From the NCBI GenBank assembly GCA_029948255.1, contig JALIZF010001773.1:306501-370500 (forward strand): 64,000 bases of DNA. The letters are read 5' to 3'. This document shows, piece by piece, positions 19,732 to 29,999 of the stretch (position 1 is the stretch's first letter; every line of letters begins with the position of its first letter). The DNA comes from Telmatactis stephensoni (taxonomy: Eukaryota > Cnidaria > Anthozoa > Actiniaria > Isophelliidae). The notes below the pieces were generated by a model, which was given only the letters and a program-made list of their open reading frames with translations, had not been told where the DNA came from and did no database searches. The position numbers were made by a program, and so were the translations under genes.

Positions 19732-20784
19732 CTGAAAAGGACAAAATAGACTTGAATAGACTGAAATCTATTATTCTCATATAGATAACATAGTTCTTAT
19801 ATAGGCTTCGCTATCACAATTTATCTGATATCTTCTGAGCGAATGTGAGAAGAACAACTGATGCATGTATATAGGCCGAATACAGCACGAGGGAGCAAAG
19901 TTGAAAGCCTGCAGTTTAAACGGGACTTGAAGTTCTTCTAGAGCTTATTCAGTTCGTGAAGCCATGGTCATTATTGTTTTTATTTACAAAATAAACTTTA
20001 TGACTAGATTCTGGGCGAATTCAGTTCTGGCCGTTTCGTATCTGTCCCAACTTCCTCTATTTTTGCCCTCAGCTGCCTCAGTAAAGCATTCGACTCGCGT
20101 GCTTGTTGCCTATATATACTTTAGATTTTAATTTACCAGTTTTTACCACAGCCCTCGCGTTTAAAGTCAAAGTACAGAGACATAATTACCATAGCTGGAA
20201 AGAGCACGTCAAAATAGTAAAACTGTGAAGTTTGAATGAAGTAACTTTCAAACCCACGAAGATATGAATTTTCCGAAATCGAAATTTTGCATGATATGAA
20301 AACATTCGCTGCCGTATAGGGAAGAGTTGCCTACCAGCAAAGGTTTTCTTACAAATTCACACTTTTCAAATATTCTCGCAGTTTTGGATTTAATTCTTTC
20401 AAAATTCATTGTCTAGCTTGCTAATTTTAACATGCTCTTCCCAGCTATGGTAATTCTTTTTCTGTTTTACGAATTTAAAGATCCCTGATAAAAGCTCATT
20501 ATTCCTAGAGCATTAATTTTAGGAAATGTTCATTAAACAATAAATTATTCTTTCATCTGAGGAAAATAACACGGAAGAGCAATGAATTATAGTGTACCAA
20601 CATTACCTTCTTTGACGTCAATTACTCGTCTGAGTCGTTTCGGATTTTCGATCGGAGGGTTACAAATTTCTTTGAACTTGGCATTTAATTTCTCACCGCA
20701 AAGTTTATGGCTTTTTCCACTTGTCATGTCTGTTAGTACAGCCAAGACGATGACAGAAATAATGGATACACAGGTGTACTTCAT
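19628..20784 (-). CDS. Insulin/relaxin-superfamily peptide precursor, two exons
   Basis: Secreted peptide hormone precursor of 93 residues, made by joining 20607-20784 to 19628-19731. Residues 1 to about 23 are a signal peptide (hydrophobic VSIISVIVLAVL). The B chain holds HKLCGEKLNAKFKEIC: Cys29-Gly30 then Cys41, exactly 11 residues between the cysteines, as in insulin. Basic cleavage sites follow (PKRLRR, 48-53), then a short C peptide, NRR (71-73) and the A chain, whose cysteines (79, 80, 84, 93) give CCx3Cx8C, the superfamily signature; the protein stops right after Cys93. The intron interrupts the C peptide in phase 1, as in vertebrate insulin genes. It lacks the relaxin RxxxRxxI motif. 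Insulin-like peptides are known from Hydra and anthozoans. Family is very secure; receptor type is unknown. Confidence 0.93.
20607..20784 (-). CDS. Insulin-like peptide exon 1 (signal, B chain, start of C peptide)
   Basis: 178 bp from ATG (20782-20784) to donor GTAATG at 20606. It encodes 59 residues plus one base, ending RVIDVKE. A strong acceptor (TCTCATTTCCTAG) abuts the ATG, so an untranslated upstream exon is expected. Confidence 0.92.
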
Positions 20785-20802
20785 CTAGGAAATGAGAGGA
20801 GA
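20785..20802 (-). promoter_or_regulatory. Splice acceptor directly before the insulin-like ATG
   Basis: Pyrimidine-rich TCTCCTCTCATTTCCTAG lies directly against the start codon on the minus strand. It implies a 5' UTR intron (or a trans-splice site) so that the coding exon begins at or with ATG. Confidence 0.65.
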
Positions 20803-21044
20803 TAATTTGTAATTTACTACATATTAGCCGGAAGATCTCGAGTCGATCAATTAGCAGTTCAGTGGGCGATGAATTGTTTGTTTTCAGATTGATAAATATT
20901 TTTTTAGTGTAATTAACAATTTGAAATATTTTCTGCGAAATATCATGGAAGAAACATACAGAGACATAAACAGGACAATAAAAATATTTTTGAAAAAAAA
21001 ATTACTAAGTGGTAATACTTCTTCTTCGTGTATCTTCTGTTCTG

Positions 21045-21360
21045 TTCTATTCTGCCGTTCTGTTCTCTTTTCTTCTCCTCTCTTCTCAATTCCTTCTCTT
21101 CTCTTCTCAATTCCCTCCCTTCTCTTCTCTTTTCTTCTCTTCTTTTCTCTTCTCTTCTCTTCTCAAATCCGGCTCTCTTCTCTTCTCTTCTCTTCTCTTC
21201 TCTTCTCTTCTCTTCTCTTCTCTTCTCTTCTCTTCTCTTCTCTTCTCTTCTCTTCTCTTCTCTTCTCTTCTCTTCTCTTCTCTTCTCTTCTCTTCTCTTC
21301 TCTTCTCTTCTCTTCTCTTCTCTTCTCTTCTCTTCTCTTCTCTTCTCTTCTCTTCTCTTA
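21045..21360. repeat. (TCTTC)n microsatellite, about 37 pure copies
   Basis: Pure TCTTC pentamer array at about 21172-21358 with a degraded CTTCT/TTTTC leader from 21045. It lies upstream of the insulin-like coding exon, probably in its 5' UTR intron or promoter. The tract creates spurious open frames on both strands. Confidence 0.97.
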
Positions 21361-21559
21361 GCTTTATTTTAAAGAGCACGCAGGAGTAGAAAGAGCACGC
21401 TCTATAAGTAAATTAAAATTATCATGTCACGGGTTTTTTTTACACTAAAAGCAATGATTTTCATTTGTTTCTTTTCTATTCTTTTGTTTTATTTTCTTTT
21501 TCTTTTTTCTTTTTGTATTTTGCACTTTTGTAGTTAATTTCCATTACGAGAGGTAGGAT

Positions 21560-22063
21560 CAGGGGAAAATTACTAGGGGAGTCCATCTCGCGCTCTACAG
21601 TGCCGGAGCTAGGCAAATAGAGTTAATTACACATTACAACGGTAGTTGTAACCGCTTACCATTCCTAAATAAAGATAGAATACTTTAGATGGTGTACGAA
21701 TTTTTTTTCGGGGAAGTTTTGGAAAATTTAAAAAACTGCCGGTCAAATATGAATTCGGCAGTTTTGAATTTTTGTTGCAAGAATATCTCCAAGAATAAGA
21801 GTCGAAGGATATTCAAAACATTCTATCTATATTCAGGAATGCTCAATTACTAAGGAAAGTGCTTCAAAACCGAACTAGCCCTACATGTCTTGTCTCGGCA
21901 CAGAGTAGAACGACCAGGATTGAATTTTTCGAATTGTCTTTTGGTCGCTCTTGAAAGCAGCCAATCAGAGCTCGTTCTAAAAATAGCTCAGCTAGTTCGG
22001 GGATGGTCCCACACATCATTACCACTAGAGCGCGAGATGGACTCCCCTAGTAATTTTCCCCTG
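21560..22063. mobile_element. 504-bp non-autonomous DNA transposon, hAT-like ends
   Basis: Terminal inverted repeats identical over at least 37 bp, beginning CAGGGGAAAATTACTAGGGG and continuing AGTCCATCTCGCGCTCTA. The flanks GTAGGAT (left) and GTAGGAC (right) look like a 7-bp target duplication with one mismatch. CAGGGG termini suit hAT-type MITEs. No transposase is encoded. Confidence 0.85.
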
Positions 22064-22279
22064 GTAGGACACATTTTTTAATAAGGTGTTGATATAAGGC
22101 AACTTAGGCTTGGTCCATACCAATCCGGATAATTTGAAATTAAATGCATCTTTTTTCTCCCGTTTTCGCAACTTAAAATAGACAAAAGATCAAACCACCA
22201 ATGACGTATATAACTCGTGGATTGAGTTAACATCGGGTTGCCCTATATATTTACTATTAGAACTAAAACGGTTTACAAT

Positions 22280-22331
22280 GATACTCGAGTGAGTGGGTGA
22301 AAGAGTAAATGAGTGGGTGAGTGAGTGAGTG
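22280..22331. repeat. (GAGT)n tract
   Basis: Impure GAGTGAGTGGGT units; low-complexity sequence with no other feature. Confidence 0.75.
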
Positions 22332-22730
22332 ACATCGACGTCCCATCCCACTACCTCGCGGATTTGCAATCCACGAGTTAAAGCACGCCGTTTCAGTGTG
22401 GATGGAAGGCCTAACCATGGCAAAAAGACGCGATTTTTATCCCGGTTATTGTTGACGCAGCCATAATTTCCTCTATCGAACGCCTTCATGATCAATTTCA
22501 CTCATCTTACTTCAGCACTTCGGTCACTTCGGTAATTCTCACTTCTCACTCACGTACTAATCTCGGCGTGTGAAAATAAAGTCATTTGTGGGGATTCCTT
22601 CCAATAATGTCTTCATTAAGAGTTCCGTTTGTTTGTGGGACCTATTTCCTCCATATAAATTTGTGTAGATTTTTGGCTTATTAACTTTTTCTTCAGAGAG
22701 GAAAGGTGTTGCTTTTCAAGAGGGTCTCAA

Positions 22731-22870
22731 TGGGTTTAACCGTCAACCGTCAAACGGCCTAAATTTTAACCGTCAACCGCGTCAAACGGCCTAATTTTAA
22801 CCGTCAACCGTCAAATGAGGGGAATTTTAACCGTCAAATGAGGGGAATTTTAATCGTCAAGCGTCAAAAA
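22731..22870. repeat. Minisatellite TTTTAACCGTCAACCGTCAAA
   Basis: About five or six variable units combining TTTAACCGTCAACCGTCAAA with either CGGCC or TGAGGGGAA linkers. Higher-order structure is visible: two early units carry ACGGCCTAA, the later ones ATGAGGGGAA. Confidence 0.85.
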
Positions 22871-23370
22871 TAATTAACCTGATAAATACACCCAAAAACA
22901 ATGTTTTCAGGGTATTTCTCCCAATTAAGTGTGCATATTTTTTAACTGGGCGTGGTAACATTTCAACTGTTTTACATTTAAAACATTGATAAAGGTCATA
23001 GAAGTTCATAAAATGTCCCAAACTAATCCCTTCACATATCGAACTTTGCCTAATACAGCAGATTCGTTATGTTTTCTGGTTAAACATTAAACCGCAATCA
23101 AAAGACCATAATACTAAGAGAGCGCTCAGTATTGATGTCTGTGCGATGTCCGCGGCGACTAAGGCTATGTTTAGTAATTTTGCCATATCGCACGCAAGGC
23201 TCTCAAACAATAGAATTCAAAAGCCGAAAGTAAACGGTCCCGTCCGCGCGCACATTAAAATTAAGAGCAAATTCTATTGCCAATTCTTCATTGTTTACAA
23301 AAGTATGTGACCTCTTTATTTTAGAATAAAGGGCTTAGAATTAACAGAATTTGACTGACTGATAGTTATA

Positions 23371-24039
23371 TTAAGGATACACGGGACACAAAATCGCTTC
23401 AAATTGCTATTTTTTAGAAAACGTGCTGTAAGGTTAATTAGGGTATAATCTTTCATTTTATAAGAAAAGCAAATTAAAAAGTTTTTCACAAAGCGAGTTA
23501 TTTCAAAAACATATTCACCCCTGTGTAAATAAACCTTAATCCTTTGAAAGTTAAAATCATGCTTTTCTCGGGAAGAGTTTTGAAAAATGCAACTTTAAAA
23601 GGTTTATTCTCCCTTGGTAATCAATCAATTTCAACGATATTTGGCAGGTTGATTCAAAAGATATTCATCTTCCAAAGTATGCCTACGTTTCCTATGTCGA
23701 ACTTCAAAATTCAATTAGAAAAGAATGGAGCGTTAATTTAAAAAACACAGACACACTTTGCAAGATCAATGTTGGCAAAACAATTAAGGTGGAATAAAAA
23801 TTTGATCCATCCATACAAAACGGAAGGAGAATAAACCTCAAATTCGGAGACTGCGCTTTTTTTTCGGTACTTGATAATTCCCAAATTAATCAGTTTTATG
23901 AGAAAAAGATATAAGATATGTAAATTTTGGTCTTTAGCTAGGCTTTTAGAAAATGTATATTTTATTAGGAGTTAACGTAAAGTAAGCGGGCCACTGGGGT
24001 TCAAAGTGAAGTACTCGATTGTGTCCCGTGTATCCTTAA
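23371..24039. mobile_element. 661-bp DNA transposon inserted at TTAA
   Basis: Perfect TTAA at both edges (23371-23374 and 24036-24039) enclosing inverted ends GGATACACGGGACACAA and its complement; after one indel the match extends through ATCG. The TTAA duplication is the piggyBac-type hallmark. The interior is AT-rich with only a small chance ORF, so it is non-autonomous. Confidence 0.88.
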
Positions 24040-24603
24040 AGTCTGCTATAATTGTTCGAATTCGATTTTGATAGAACTTGATTATGCACACAGATAAAAT
24101 CAATCATCCTTTTGCCTTGATTTAGTACATTTATATCAGGAAATGTTTATTTACGCCCTTATTCTAGCTCTGAAAGAATTATTTTTTTTGGTTTTGGTTT
24201 AAGATGGCATCCTATAGCATGCACGGGCGTGTTCTCCTTGCACTCTAAATACTCTCCTTCGTTCTCAAAAGCGCTGAATTCAAGATTGAACGATGTTGCT
24301 CGAGGTTAAGTCACCACAACTACATGGATCGTGCCCTCAGCGTTACAAAAAGTTCGCTGCCCCCTTTAAAACGCTCAACTGGCGTTTTATCCAATCTGGA
24401 GAGCGTTTTCAAGAAGATGCTGTTTCGACTAAAACGTTGTTTTAACTACAATAAGATGCAAATTTATCAGGATCAGACATATCCATGGTTTTCAACAATA
24501 AAACATGCATCCCGATTGCGTCTACAAATGGGGACCTTGCAGTTGAGACCCCATAACATTTTACGCGTCCAAAGGCATGCTGTTGCTTACGTTCTTTACA
24601 CCC

Positions 24604-24622
24604 TCCCCCCCCCCCCCCCTCC
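24604..24622. repeat. Poly-C tract
   Basis: CCCTCCCCCC run; no other feature. The overlapping open frames at 24324-24749 have no family features. Confidence 0.7.
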
Positions 24623-25125
24623 CAATACATTATTGTTCTGTGCATCCAGGACTCAAAGACTGAACAAAATTGTTTGGAAGGGAGAGGGAGGTAGGTCCCT
24701 TAAGGGTGTATTGCAATATAAAAATTGCCCGTCTCGTAGGGAAATTTGAAAATGCCCTAAGATGCTTCTAAATAGTCAAATCGCTTTTACATTTTATAGT
24801 TGGTCTTCCTTGAGGGAAATTTGATACATTTACCAGGCACTTTCAGTTTATTCTAGGATATTATACATGAGTGCTAGCATTCTCAACTGAGTAAACTGAG
24901 TTCGGATATAGGTTTAATTTAGTGCCAAAATCCGGAACCTCTGTCAGGCGGTCAACTGTAACGCCAACTATAGTGTGGTTGACAACTTTTCTTTGTCGTA
25001 TTTTTTCGTATAGATGAACTAGAAAACAAATATTTTGAAAAACACGTAATTGTGCGTGACGTCCTACTTAGTCCAAACCCTAATCAGCCCCTTAGTCCAG
25101 GTAATGAATTGACGAAATAACGTGC

Positions 25126-25425
25126 AGACGGCGGAAACTGACAACTTTCGATGGCTTCTCAAAATTATGAGATCGACCTAGAAGCTATTAAGATTAATAT
25201 TTTGTTTACAAGGCCCTTTATGAAAAAAAGTCAAATGCCACCAGAATTTAGCAGAAAAGATCATCATTTTCTTATAAAATACAGATTTTACTGTTATTTG
25301 ATAAGGTTACAAGATTAAGATTACAAGTTTTAAGTAATAATAGCAAAACTGTAGCACTTATATATGCAATTTTTGAGGAAAAGGTAAAACATCAGCTTCA
25401 TTGTGCCAATAGCTTTGATCAGTAA
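25126..25425. repeat. Left copy of a 300-bp direct repeat
   Basis: From AGACGGCGG through ATTTTGTTTACAAG, AAAAAGTCAAATGCCA and AGAATTTAGCAGAAAA. It is about 75-80 percent similar by eye to 26652-26945 in the same orientation. The two copies bracket the 1.2-kb TIR element. Confidence 0.8.
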
Positions 25426-25470
25426 CTTATTTTCACTTAATTTTAAGGTGGCTCGACTGGGTTTTGTTTG

Positions 25471-26647
25471 AGGCGCACCGCCTCCGCTGTTTGATCGCAA
25501 AATGCGTCGCAGCAAAAAACATAATTTCAAAAAAAAGAAAAAAAATTCCACAGCAAGTCTTGGGATAGATTAAAGTTTCTTTCGACGTTTAGATCATTTT
25601 GATCGGAGTTTTCAATATTATAGTGGCGGCATGGCGATTTCCATAAACTTGTTTTTTTGGAGAAACTAGAGTTTTGTACAAAACCGCGTTATTTTCTGAA
25701 CTTGTGAATTCCGATATGCCGCTCTTGTTTGCCTTTTGTAAACCTTCCGAGTGGCTTCGAGTATGATAATTTGAAAGAGCAATTTCAATGGCTTATATTA
25801 AAATAACAAAGGATGAGTGCATGCAACAAGCGGAATCGGAATTCACAAGCTAAGTTCAGAAAAAAAAACTGCACAATGGAGATGCTTGACGACCGAAACA
25901 GCGTCAACCCGATGTAAGCGGCCTGAAAATTTACGTTTTTATAATTTATTTGGATATCTTACAATGCTTCAATGGCCATGACATGTGTACGATTAAGAAA
26001 CAACTTGGTGAAAACGCTGATACTGCAGTAAGAATAAAATATATCGAGGGAATCTTAAGTTTTCTAGCTTTTTATAAAGATAAGTGAAATGATAAACGAA
26101 AGATGAGGCGCACCTCTATCGACTTGACCTAATATCATATTTCTCAAAATCGTGCGACGCAATTTTATTCTACTTTTCCAAACGAACAGAATGTGTGTTG
26201 AATTGAATGTGTCAACATGAGCTCAAAAAAAGCTTTTTCCGAGTCCTAAAAGTAAGGTTTTTGGCCAAGTAAACTGAATGCTTGGAATTGTTTACTTTTT
26301 GATGCGTAAAAGTTCAAGTACGTTTTATTCGAAAACGCTTCCATAGAAATCGTTGAAGCTGAGTAAGCCTTACTCGGAGTGCAAAGCTTGATTTAGATTT
26401 TATGAAACGATAAATGCGGTTTTGTACAAAACTGTAGTTTTTCAAAAAGAAAAAAAAAACAGGTTCATATGAAAATCGCCATGCCGCCACTATAAATCAT
26501 TGAAAACTCCGATCAAAATGGTTTAAACGTCAAAAGAAACTTTAATCTATCCCCAGACTTGCTGTGGATTTTTTTTTTTTTTTTTTTTTTTTGAAATTAT
26601 GTTTTTTGCCGTGACACATTTTGCGATCAAACAGCGGAGGTGCGCCT
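25471..26647. mobile_element. 1.18-kb element with about 215-bp terminal inverted repeats
   Basis: Left arm from AGGCGCACC...CTCCGCTGTTTGATCGCAAA at 25471 to about 25690; right arm its reverse complement from about 26420 to 26647. Both include ATAGATTAAAGTTTCTTT, the GTGGCGGCATGGCGATTT segment and GTTTTGTACAAAAC. No ORF of note. Long arms and an AT-rich core fit a foldback-type or Mutator-like non-autonomous element. Confidence 0.82.
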
Positions 26648-26651
26648 AATT

Positions 26652-26945
26652 AGACGGCGGAAAACTTTTGATGGTCTCTCACAATGAGGGCACCTATAGG
26701 CTATTAAGATAAATATTTTGTTTACAAGCCCCTTTGTGGAAAAAAGTCAAATGCCATCAGAATTTAGCAGAAAAAACATAACTGACTCCCGTAGGTTTTA
26801 CTGTAATTTGATGAGCTAGGTTTTCTGATTACAAGTAATCAAGAGTAATACCACAAATAACTGTACCACGTATGAAGTTTTTGAGAAAACAAAAGTATAA
26901 TAAATACAGCTGCTTCATGGGGCTTTCAATTCCGCTATGCAGACC
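26652..26945. repeat. Right copy of the 300-bp direct repeat
   Basis: Begins AGACGGCGG five bases after the TIR element and follows the same order of blocks as 25126-25425. Confidence 0.8.
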
Positions 26946-27149
26946 TGCATATTGTTATGATTTCAAAGCCGAATGAACAGTTTAGAATCGATTATGTATG
27001 TCATTTTTCTTGTTCGTTGTTGGGGGCAACCTTGCCGGGACCTCTTGAGTCCGTTAGTTGCTCCCTCACTTAGTTTAACTGTCTTGTTACGTATTGCTGG
27101 GTTTCATCCATTCCTTTGGGGATTCAGAAGAATAGAACGGTAAATAACC

Positions 27150-27240
27150 ATGTTGGATGAACGAACAAGTGACGCTAATGAGAAATCTTTTGTTGAAGTT
27201 CATCCAAGATGGCTGCCGTGACGTCACACGCAACCCAAGA
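27150..27240. mobile_element. Short palindromic repeat, copy 1
   Basis: GTTGGATGAAC...AGAAATCTTTTGTTGA..GTTCATCCAAGATGG followed by CCGTGACGTCAC.CGCAACCCA. The same block is at 54218-54312; GGATGAAC and GTTCATCC form the arms. Confidence 0.7.
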
Positions 27241-27299
27241 ATTTGTGTCTTTGTATTTTTTTATATACCTATATATTTATTGTACCATGTTATCTAAGA

Positions 27300-29050
27300 G
27301 GAAGTTTCTAAATAAATAAAATATAATAATAAATAAATAAATAAATAAATAGATTCTTAATGTGATCGATTTGAACTTTTCTCAGTATGTGAACACAGCC
27401 GTCGGTGTGTAGAAAGATTAATTGAATATTGGAAAAAAATCTGATGCCCTTTGCAGGTTTAACCTAAAACAGCTGTTTTTCATTTCATACCTTCTCTTTA
27501 AGTGGACATAATGCATCAAAAACTATACTACGTTTGTGCTGTCGCTGCTCAAAACTTTTGATGAATCAAATTGCATGAAAGGTTGCCTATGAAAACGGTT
27601 GAAACGTGACTTTTTTGATGACTATTTCAAATTTTCTCATATGGTCCAAAATAATACTACTTGACTTTTCCATGGTAAAATATGACACATGCATGCATGT
27701 CTCCCCGATTAGAAGGGTTAGCACCTGTGCCCAGCTAGAAGAATTGAGACTTTAATAAAGTTATTATTATTATTATATGCACAACAAAAGTCACATTGAC
27801 CATTTTCATAGACACACCTTTAATTAAAGTAATGTCACGTCTCTGGGAAGTATTTACGATAATGATCTTTTTCTGCTGATCAAATTCGTCTTAACCAAAG
27901 TATAAGGCCCATTAAATCTCTGAAAGCTTTTCCCGCGCTAGGTCTATTATAGTCGGATGTGTCAACTAGGAAGTATATGAACTAACGGAAGGATGAAATC
28001 AAACGAAATCAAGAATTGAGTTGTCACTTTTAATTGTAACGTGAAGTTAAAGTAGGCATATGATTATGTTAATAGTCCAAAAATCAAAAAGTCCAATCTA
28101 AGTTAATCATTTGCTGATGTGAGCCTGCTGACTCTTTCGCAAAATAAGTTATTGTTACTAAAGTCAATTTTGTTTTGTTTTGTTTTGATTTTTGTTACTA
28201 CACTACGATCGACTATTTTAGCTTTCCGTGCACTAAACTTCCATGTCGATAGCTGTTATGTAGCAATTAACGCGACAATAATTTTTTTTAATGTAAAGAT
28301 TAATCAACTCTGATTTGAACCTAATGAATACCTCTGATGTTTGGCATTGTCATGGTAACGAGTCTGGGAATACTTTAAATGTGCTGCCCTAGCTTCCTAG
28401 CTCAATTAGAATTACTTGCTGCCTTAGACGATTACGGAAGTAAGGTGTTACAGAAGTAGGTGACATTGATCTGCATCAGCACTTACTTACCAACCGATAT
28501 AAGGTAAGAGTCGTAAACATATACTGATAGATGCTCTTAAGGTAGTTCGGGACTCATATATAGATTTTACGATAAACTTGTCTTCAAAATTCCTCCAAAG
28601 AAAGAGGTATATAGATGGAAATAAAACGTGAAATAAATAGGGAGGGTCACTGAGGTCACTCTCGAGATATGAGGGGGGAGATGTGAGGTGTTTTGGACAC
28701 TTTTTATAAAAGTTTTTGAACAACCAAAACTGTTAAAAAGCAAACAAAACGACAGCATATGATGCAGATAAAACACCTGGAAGCTAAGGTGCTACCGATC
28801 GAATAATTTGCGAAGAAGCGAAAGATCAACAATAATACGCGAAAACTAGCCTTCCAGAATACACGATTTTGAAGGATCAGACAGAGAAAAACAAATTTAC
28901 TCAAAATCCTAACAATAGAAGTGCACTTTTTTTCTTAATTATATGAAAGCTTTATAAAATTATGAGTTCAAATCATTCATAAAATCAGGGGGTCACCGTA
29001 TTATTTAAAGAGTTAGAGAAAAACAAAGGATATATAACTCAGTTCGAAAA
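27300..29050. other. AT-rich intergenic DNA
   Basis: Contains an (AAAT)n tract at 27325-27350 and short ATT repeats at 27765. Open frames here are short, with no conserved motifs or splice context. I see no gene. Confidence 0.5.
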
Positions 29051-29660
29051 CAAACACCAAAAATCAGCCATTTTAGCGTTCTTCTTGCCGACTTTTTCGA
29101 CAGATAACATCCGCTAAATTAAGATCAAGCTTTTTCTCCTACTTCACACATATAGTGTGCAATATTGTTTGTTAATTTTTTGTACACAATTGGGCCGATA
29201 AAGTGTATTTTTTTTCTTCGCTAAAAGTAGAATTTCTTCGCTTTTCATATGGCTGACTCGCAAGTGCCCAGATTTCCAACGGAAAAGCGAATGTTCTTTA
29301 ATAAAAGTTTAAGCGGTGATGAACCGCATGCCTACTGGTTCAAAAAGCCCAAAATTACGACTTTGCGAGCATTTTCATTCAAATTACAACTATAAGCACA
29401 CGCTATAAAACATTTGGAATATTTTTTTAATCTTTGGTGACTTTTGATGCGATAAATAGCGATTTTTGCAAAACTCGCTCCATTCCCCTCTCGAAAATTA
29501 AAAGTGCCGCTTTTGGCCCTATTATGGTGATATTTCACAAAATGTCTCGTATACGAGCATGCAGGGCGGACCTCCATTTTCTTTTTCTTTTTTTCTTTTT
29601 TTCTTTTTTTTCTTTTTTCTTTTTTTCTTTTTTACTTTCTTTTTATTTATTTATTTTTTT
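29050..29660. repeat. Dispersed repeat, copy 1
   Basis: Shares TTTGCGAGCATTTTCATTCA, the GCTATAAAAC block, CCATTC.CCTCTC and ATGTCTCGTATACGAGC-like sequence with 37330-37560 in the same order. Ends in a TTTTTTC-rich tract at 29578-29660. Confidence 0.7.
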
Positions 29661-29927
29661 TGCTATTGCAATGATTCACATAATATATTTGAAAATTTGT
29701 AAAATTTACTGATAGGAACATGGAAAAATTGTCTTTTTTGTGTATATTTGTATAGGAAATAATATGGTTACGAGTGCAATTTAGAATAAATTTGCTATTG
29801 CAATGATTCACATAATATATTTGAAAATTTGTAAAATTTACTGATAGGAACATGGAAAAATTGTCTTTTTTGTGTATATTTGTATAGGAAATAATATGGT
29901 TACGAGTGCAATTTAGAATAAATTTGC
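29661..29927. repeat. 132-bp tandem duplication, nearly perfect
   Basis: Units 29661-29792 and 29793-29924 begin TGCTATTGCAATGATTCACA. No differences were found by eye over most of the length, so the event is recent or the copies have been homogenised. Confidence 0.92.
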
Positions 29928-29999
29928 ACGAGTGAGTTAAAAATTATTGAAAGATTACCTTTTTCTATGTTCACTCTTTGCAGTACTGAGTTTTGTTAG

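Noticed and set aside
21009..21389. Long open frames on both strands over the TCTTC array
   Set aside because: They follow from a stop-free pentamer repeat (SLLFS or REEKR repeats) and have no other coding evidence.
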